From Puniceicoccaceae bacterium (lineage in GTDB: Bacteria > Verrucomicrobiota > Verrucomicrobiia > Opitutales > Coraliomargaritaceae), in the NCBI GenBank assembly GCA_002729725.1, contig PBYS01000101.1:1-40599 (forward strand): 40,599 bases of DNA, written 5' to 3'. The notes under the pieces are model-generated. The model saw only the letters and a list, made by a program, of their open reading frames with translations, was not told the origin of the DNA and ran no database searches. The translations under genes and the position numbers were made by a program. Positions 37,907 to 40,599 of the stretch are shown one piece after another. How positions within the stretch are numbered: position 1 is the stretch's first letter; every line of letters starts with the position of its first letter.

Positions 37907-40599
37907 TTTGATTGAAGCATCCCGGTCGCTAGGCTGGTTGAGGATCGTAAGTCTTCGATTTGACCATCCGTTATTCGCTTAGTTGCAGTGATTGAGTCAG
38001 CAGTTGGAATGTTTGATCCATCTAGCATCAAATTATTTGGAATCGATGGATGAGCTACATCGAGAAGTATATGCCCTGCTTCGTGGGGGGCAATGAATGG
38101 ATCAAATTCATCATCTTTCGAAGCTGAAAGGCGTATACAATATCCTCCAACAATTGGGCTGTTGCTGCTAGTATAGTAATGCGGCAGCGCAGTGCCACGT
38201 CCGCCAGTCCCCGCAGCGCTGACTTCGTTGGTGATGAAAATCTCTAAGGTGTTCGAGTCGCCATCGCCATAATTCAAACCAAGCAAGGCGACTGCATGCA
38301 GATTATTTGCGTCTCCATTTGAAAGATCTGTGCTCGGAATAAATACATCTGTCCCTGATATTCCGTTATCAATAACGAATAAGTTATATAAGACTTCTTC
38401 TCCCTTATCAATAACTACGTGGGCAATAGGTTCTGGAATGCTACTACCAGAACCGAAGCTATTTTGATAGGTGAAGTGAGATGTTGCAACTTGCCTTCCA
38501 ATTTCAGCATTAATTGCAGATGCTATTGTTTGAGCTACCGCATCTGGTGTTCCGGCTCCTGTGTTTGCATCTACTTGCGTGCCAGCCGTACTGCCATCCT
38601 CTTGAATCGTCTCAATTAAAAGTCTAAGAAGTCCCGAAGAGGTTGCGTTGCCTTCTATCGAAATGATGTTTTTAACAGGCGCTTTAGTGGTCTCGTCAAT
38701 GTTGTTAAAACGAACTGCACCCTGCGCAAAAACCTTATCCATCCGTTCTATTAGATTACTCGGACTCGCGTCGCTTGCTACGTTTCCGTAATCAAGCTTA
38801 ACGAACCGGGTATCCACAGTTCGGATAGCCTTTGCGCTGCTTTCTGACGGCGGCAAACCAATGGGCAATTCGAGATAAGTTAGATCATTTCCATCGACAA
38901 CCAAGTTCATGCGAACGGTATCACCCAACTTAACTTTGATCGTTTGATTCCCGGCATGAGCATCGTCGGTGTCCCATGTGACAAAGCGGAAGTTGTCTGT
39001 CGCATAGAAGGTCTCGCCGCCTTCAGACTTTGAGCTGATCGGCAACTCTCCATTCTCATTTTCGTTGCGGTCAACCAGTGAACCGTCTTCATAGATTTCA
39101 AAGCGAATCTTTGCAGACGAACCCAAATCAGCAGGAAACTTGATACGGTATGTTCTGAGATCTCCATTACTCGATGCCTGAGCATCCAGATTTTGATTCG
39201 TAACGACATTCGAAACTTCAAATGCATCAGTAATATTCTGCTCTCGAAGATTCTCTATATCCATCTGTAGTAGCGTTACCGTATTTTTTGCGGGTTCGCC
39301 GATGGGATTATTATTTTCGTCATAATATTGCAAATTGATGCTAGTATCGTCGACTTCCTCACTAATTTCAAGACCTTCTATCCAAATACGGTTACTGGCG
39401 TTGAGCGCAGCAAGTTGGCTACTGTTCAGGCTCCATGATTTTGTTTGACTGTTAGGAGTGGTTAGCGCAGTGCCGTCTGTCTCGCTATCCCATATTTTGA
39501 TCTTGTCCGTGCTTTGCGTGAGCTTGAAGCTACCAGGTCCCGAGAGCGGTGCTGCCTCGAAGTAAACGGGCCTACGGATGGGACTGGTCAAGTTCACGTA
39601 GAGTTGATCGCCTTGCGGTGTCTTCAGGCGTTTTTTAGGCACGGAGGCCATCACGTCGCCGGAGAGGTCATTCGTCGAGACGTCGTTTTTGACGCCGACC
39701 AAGCTATCCGGATCATCGAGAACTAAACCGACACTGCCGTCACTGGAGCCGACTACGATTTCAAAGGTATAATCATAGTCACCCTCGCCACGCACGTGAT
39801 TAAGGGCGATGCGCTGACGGAAGCCTTCGGCAAATTCGAATTCGCGGCTAGCAAGCACTCCGAGTCCAGCTTGTATGCGGGCAGTCAACTCTTCGCCGCC
39901 GCCGGGGAGTTGGTTATAGATTTTCAGCTCCCATTGCTCGGAGTGGCTGCCACTGTGGTCGCCAATCGTGAACACAACGGGCACGCGGCTTCCCTGGGTC
40001 GCCTTGAACGAGTTAGGCGTGGCGAAGGTATCGTTGGCATTCGAAGGGTCGCTGCCTTGTTGCACTTCTTCGGCGTCGAACAGGCCGTCGCCATCGCTGT
40101 CTTCAGCTGGGCTACTAAAATTGCCAACCGTCAGCCCGAGTTCACGTTCCAATGCATCGGGAACTAGGTCGCGGTCGTAATCGATCGACACTTCTTCGGA
40201 AATGAAGCGACTCATCCACCCGCCGATCCAACCTTCACCGAGATCTTCGTCGTTATCATAGCCTTGCGGCGGCGATTTCGTCAGGCGTCCGCGTTCATCG
40301 TCATAGTAGATGTTGTCCGTGTAGGTCGTGCGCGTCTTATCCGGCACAAACCCTTCGCCCCCAACCCAGCCATAGCCGAGATCTTCTTCGTAAAAATCGG
40401 CGATCACATTCCAAGCATCGGTAATGTCGCCAGTTTTGCTATCGCCATAGTAATGGCTGGATGCCCGGCTGAAATCCGCGTAAAAGGTTTCACCAGCTAC
40501 CCACCCCCAACTAATCTGAAAGACGTCGTCCGTAGGGTACCAGTAAGACGACAAGCTATTGCTCGAATAGCCAGTGTCTTTGCGAAAGGCGGTATAGAC
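37903..40599 (-). CDS. Large TSP3-repeat extracellular protein with zinc-metallopeptidase motif, 5' truncated
   Basis: At least 898 residues in the window; the frame is open to base 40599, so the N-terminus with any signal peptide is missing (an internal TTG at 40554 is not the start). The first 110 residues hold three copies of a W-G motif (SWGWVAGETFYADFS, YGWVGGEGFV, EGWIGGWM). Then a TSP type-3 calcium loop DSDGDGLFDAEEV, beta-rich domains, and near the end HEAGHILLDVAH with PNNLM about ten residues on (Met-turn-like), then ITDGQIEDLRSS. That is a metzincin-like zinc site: HExxH then a third His seven residues later. It is likely secreted and calcium-stabilised, but the substrate is unknown. 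No RRKN tail: it ends LATGMLQSK. Overlaps the next gene by four bases. Confidence 0.75.
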   Translation of the reverse strand, partial: VYTAFRKDTGYSSNSLSSYWYPTDDVFQISWGWVAGETFYADFSRASSHYYGDSKTGDITDAWNVIADFYEEDLGYGWVGGEGFVPDKTRTTYTDNIYYDDERGRLTKSPPQGYDNDEDLGEGWIGGWMSRFISEEVSIDYDRDLVPDALERELGLTVGNFSSPAEDSDGDGLFDAEEVQQGSDPSNANDTFATPNSFKATQGSRVPVVFTIGDHSGSHSEQWELKIYNQLPGGGEELTARIQAGLGVLASREFEFAEGFRQRIALNHVRGEGDYDYTFEIVVGSSDGSVGLVLDDPDSLVGVKNDVSTNDLSGDVMASVPKKRLKTPQGDQLYVNLTSPIRRPVYFEAAPLSGPGSFKLTQSTDKIKIWDSETDGTALTTPNSQTKSWSLNSSQLAALNASNRIWIEGLEISEEVDDTSINLQYYDENNNPIGEPAKNTVTLLQMDIENLREQNITDAFEVSNVVTNQNLDAQASSNGDLRTYRIKFPADLGSSAKIRFEIYEDGSLVDRNENENGELPISSKSEGGETFYATDNFRFVTWDTDDAHAGNQTIKVKLGDTVRMNLVVDGNDLTYLELPIGLPPSESSAKAIRTVDTRFVKLDYGNVASDASPSNLIERMDKVFAQGAVRFNNIDETTKAPVKNIISIEGNATSSGLLRLLIETIQEDGSTAGTQVDANTGAGTPDAVAQTIASAINAEIGRQVATSHFTYQNSFGSGSSIPEPIAHVVIDKGEEVLYNLFVIDNGISGTDVFIPSTDLSNGDANNLHAVALLGLNYGDGDSNTLEIFITNEVSAAGTGGRGTALPHYYTSSNSPIVGGYCIRLSASKDDEFDPFIAPHEAGHILLDVAHPSIPNNLMLDGSNIPTADSITATKRITDGQIEDLRSSTSLATGMLQSK

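Overview
The window looks like chromosomal DNA from a Gram-negative bacterium of the PVC superphylum, most likely a marine Verrucomicrobiota of the Opitutia/Puniceicoccales type (inference). The reasons are the Kdo/LPS genes kdsD and kdsB, a very long GreA-type protein with a large N-terminal extension of the kind known from Chlamydiae and Verrucomicrobia, an EpsI-type exosortase-associated protein, and a giant extracellular protein with thrombospondin type-3 calcium repeats. No phylogeny could be run.

Layout. (1) 1-6240 is a tightly packed defence operon on the + strand: the end of a GmrSD-like DUF262/DUF1524 protein, a type III restriction-modification methyltransferase (mod), an Abi_2 (AbiF/AbiD-type) gene and the type III restriction subunit (res). 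Between mod and the Abi_2 gene lies a compact promoter, nested hairpin and U-tract unit that I read as a small antitoxin-like RNA of the abiF class. The Abi_2 protein has lost its middle, including the HEPN RNxxAHHxR catalytic block, while keeping its reading frame and its ATGA overlap with res. (2) 6302-14184 is housekeeping: sufU, a thioredoxin-fold DUF255 protein, mutL (endonuclease motifs degenerate), an amidase-fold protein that has lost its whole catalytic triad, a LOG-family protein and kdsD. (3) 14425-18341 (- strand) holds a small lipoprotein and the conserved run rpmH-rnpA-yidD-yidC-yebC. rpmH has only 44 codons. (4) 18595-26399 holds a PilC/GspF-like protein, the long GreA, rsmB, a DUF2293 protein, trpB, kdsB and a rhodanese. 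(5) 26417-34501 is a cell-surface and polysaccharide region: an O-antigen-ligase/Wzy-like protein with TPRs, a FecR protein and a CHASE2 adenylate cyclase in one - strand operon, then an EpsI-like protein and a NeuD-type acyltransferase, acyl carrier protein and KAS III set. (6) 34709-40599 (- strand) is an accessory secreted-protein locus: a very large TSP3-repeat putative metallopeptidase running off the window, two otherwise unrelated secreted proteins sharing an almost identical C-terminal Trp-rich transmembrane tail ending RRKN, and between them a decayed gene interrupted by an in-frame TAA.

The two parts most worth following up are the abiF-RNA/Abi_2 unit inside the type III R-M operon, and the RRKN-tail protein locus lying close to an EpsI-type exosortase-associated gene. 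No tRNA, rRNA, CRISPR array, insertion sequence or replication origin was seen.
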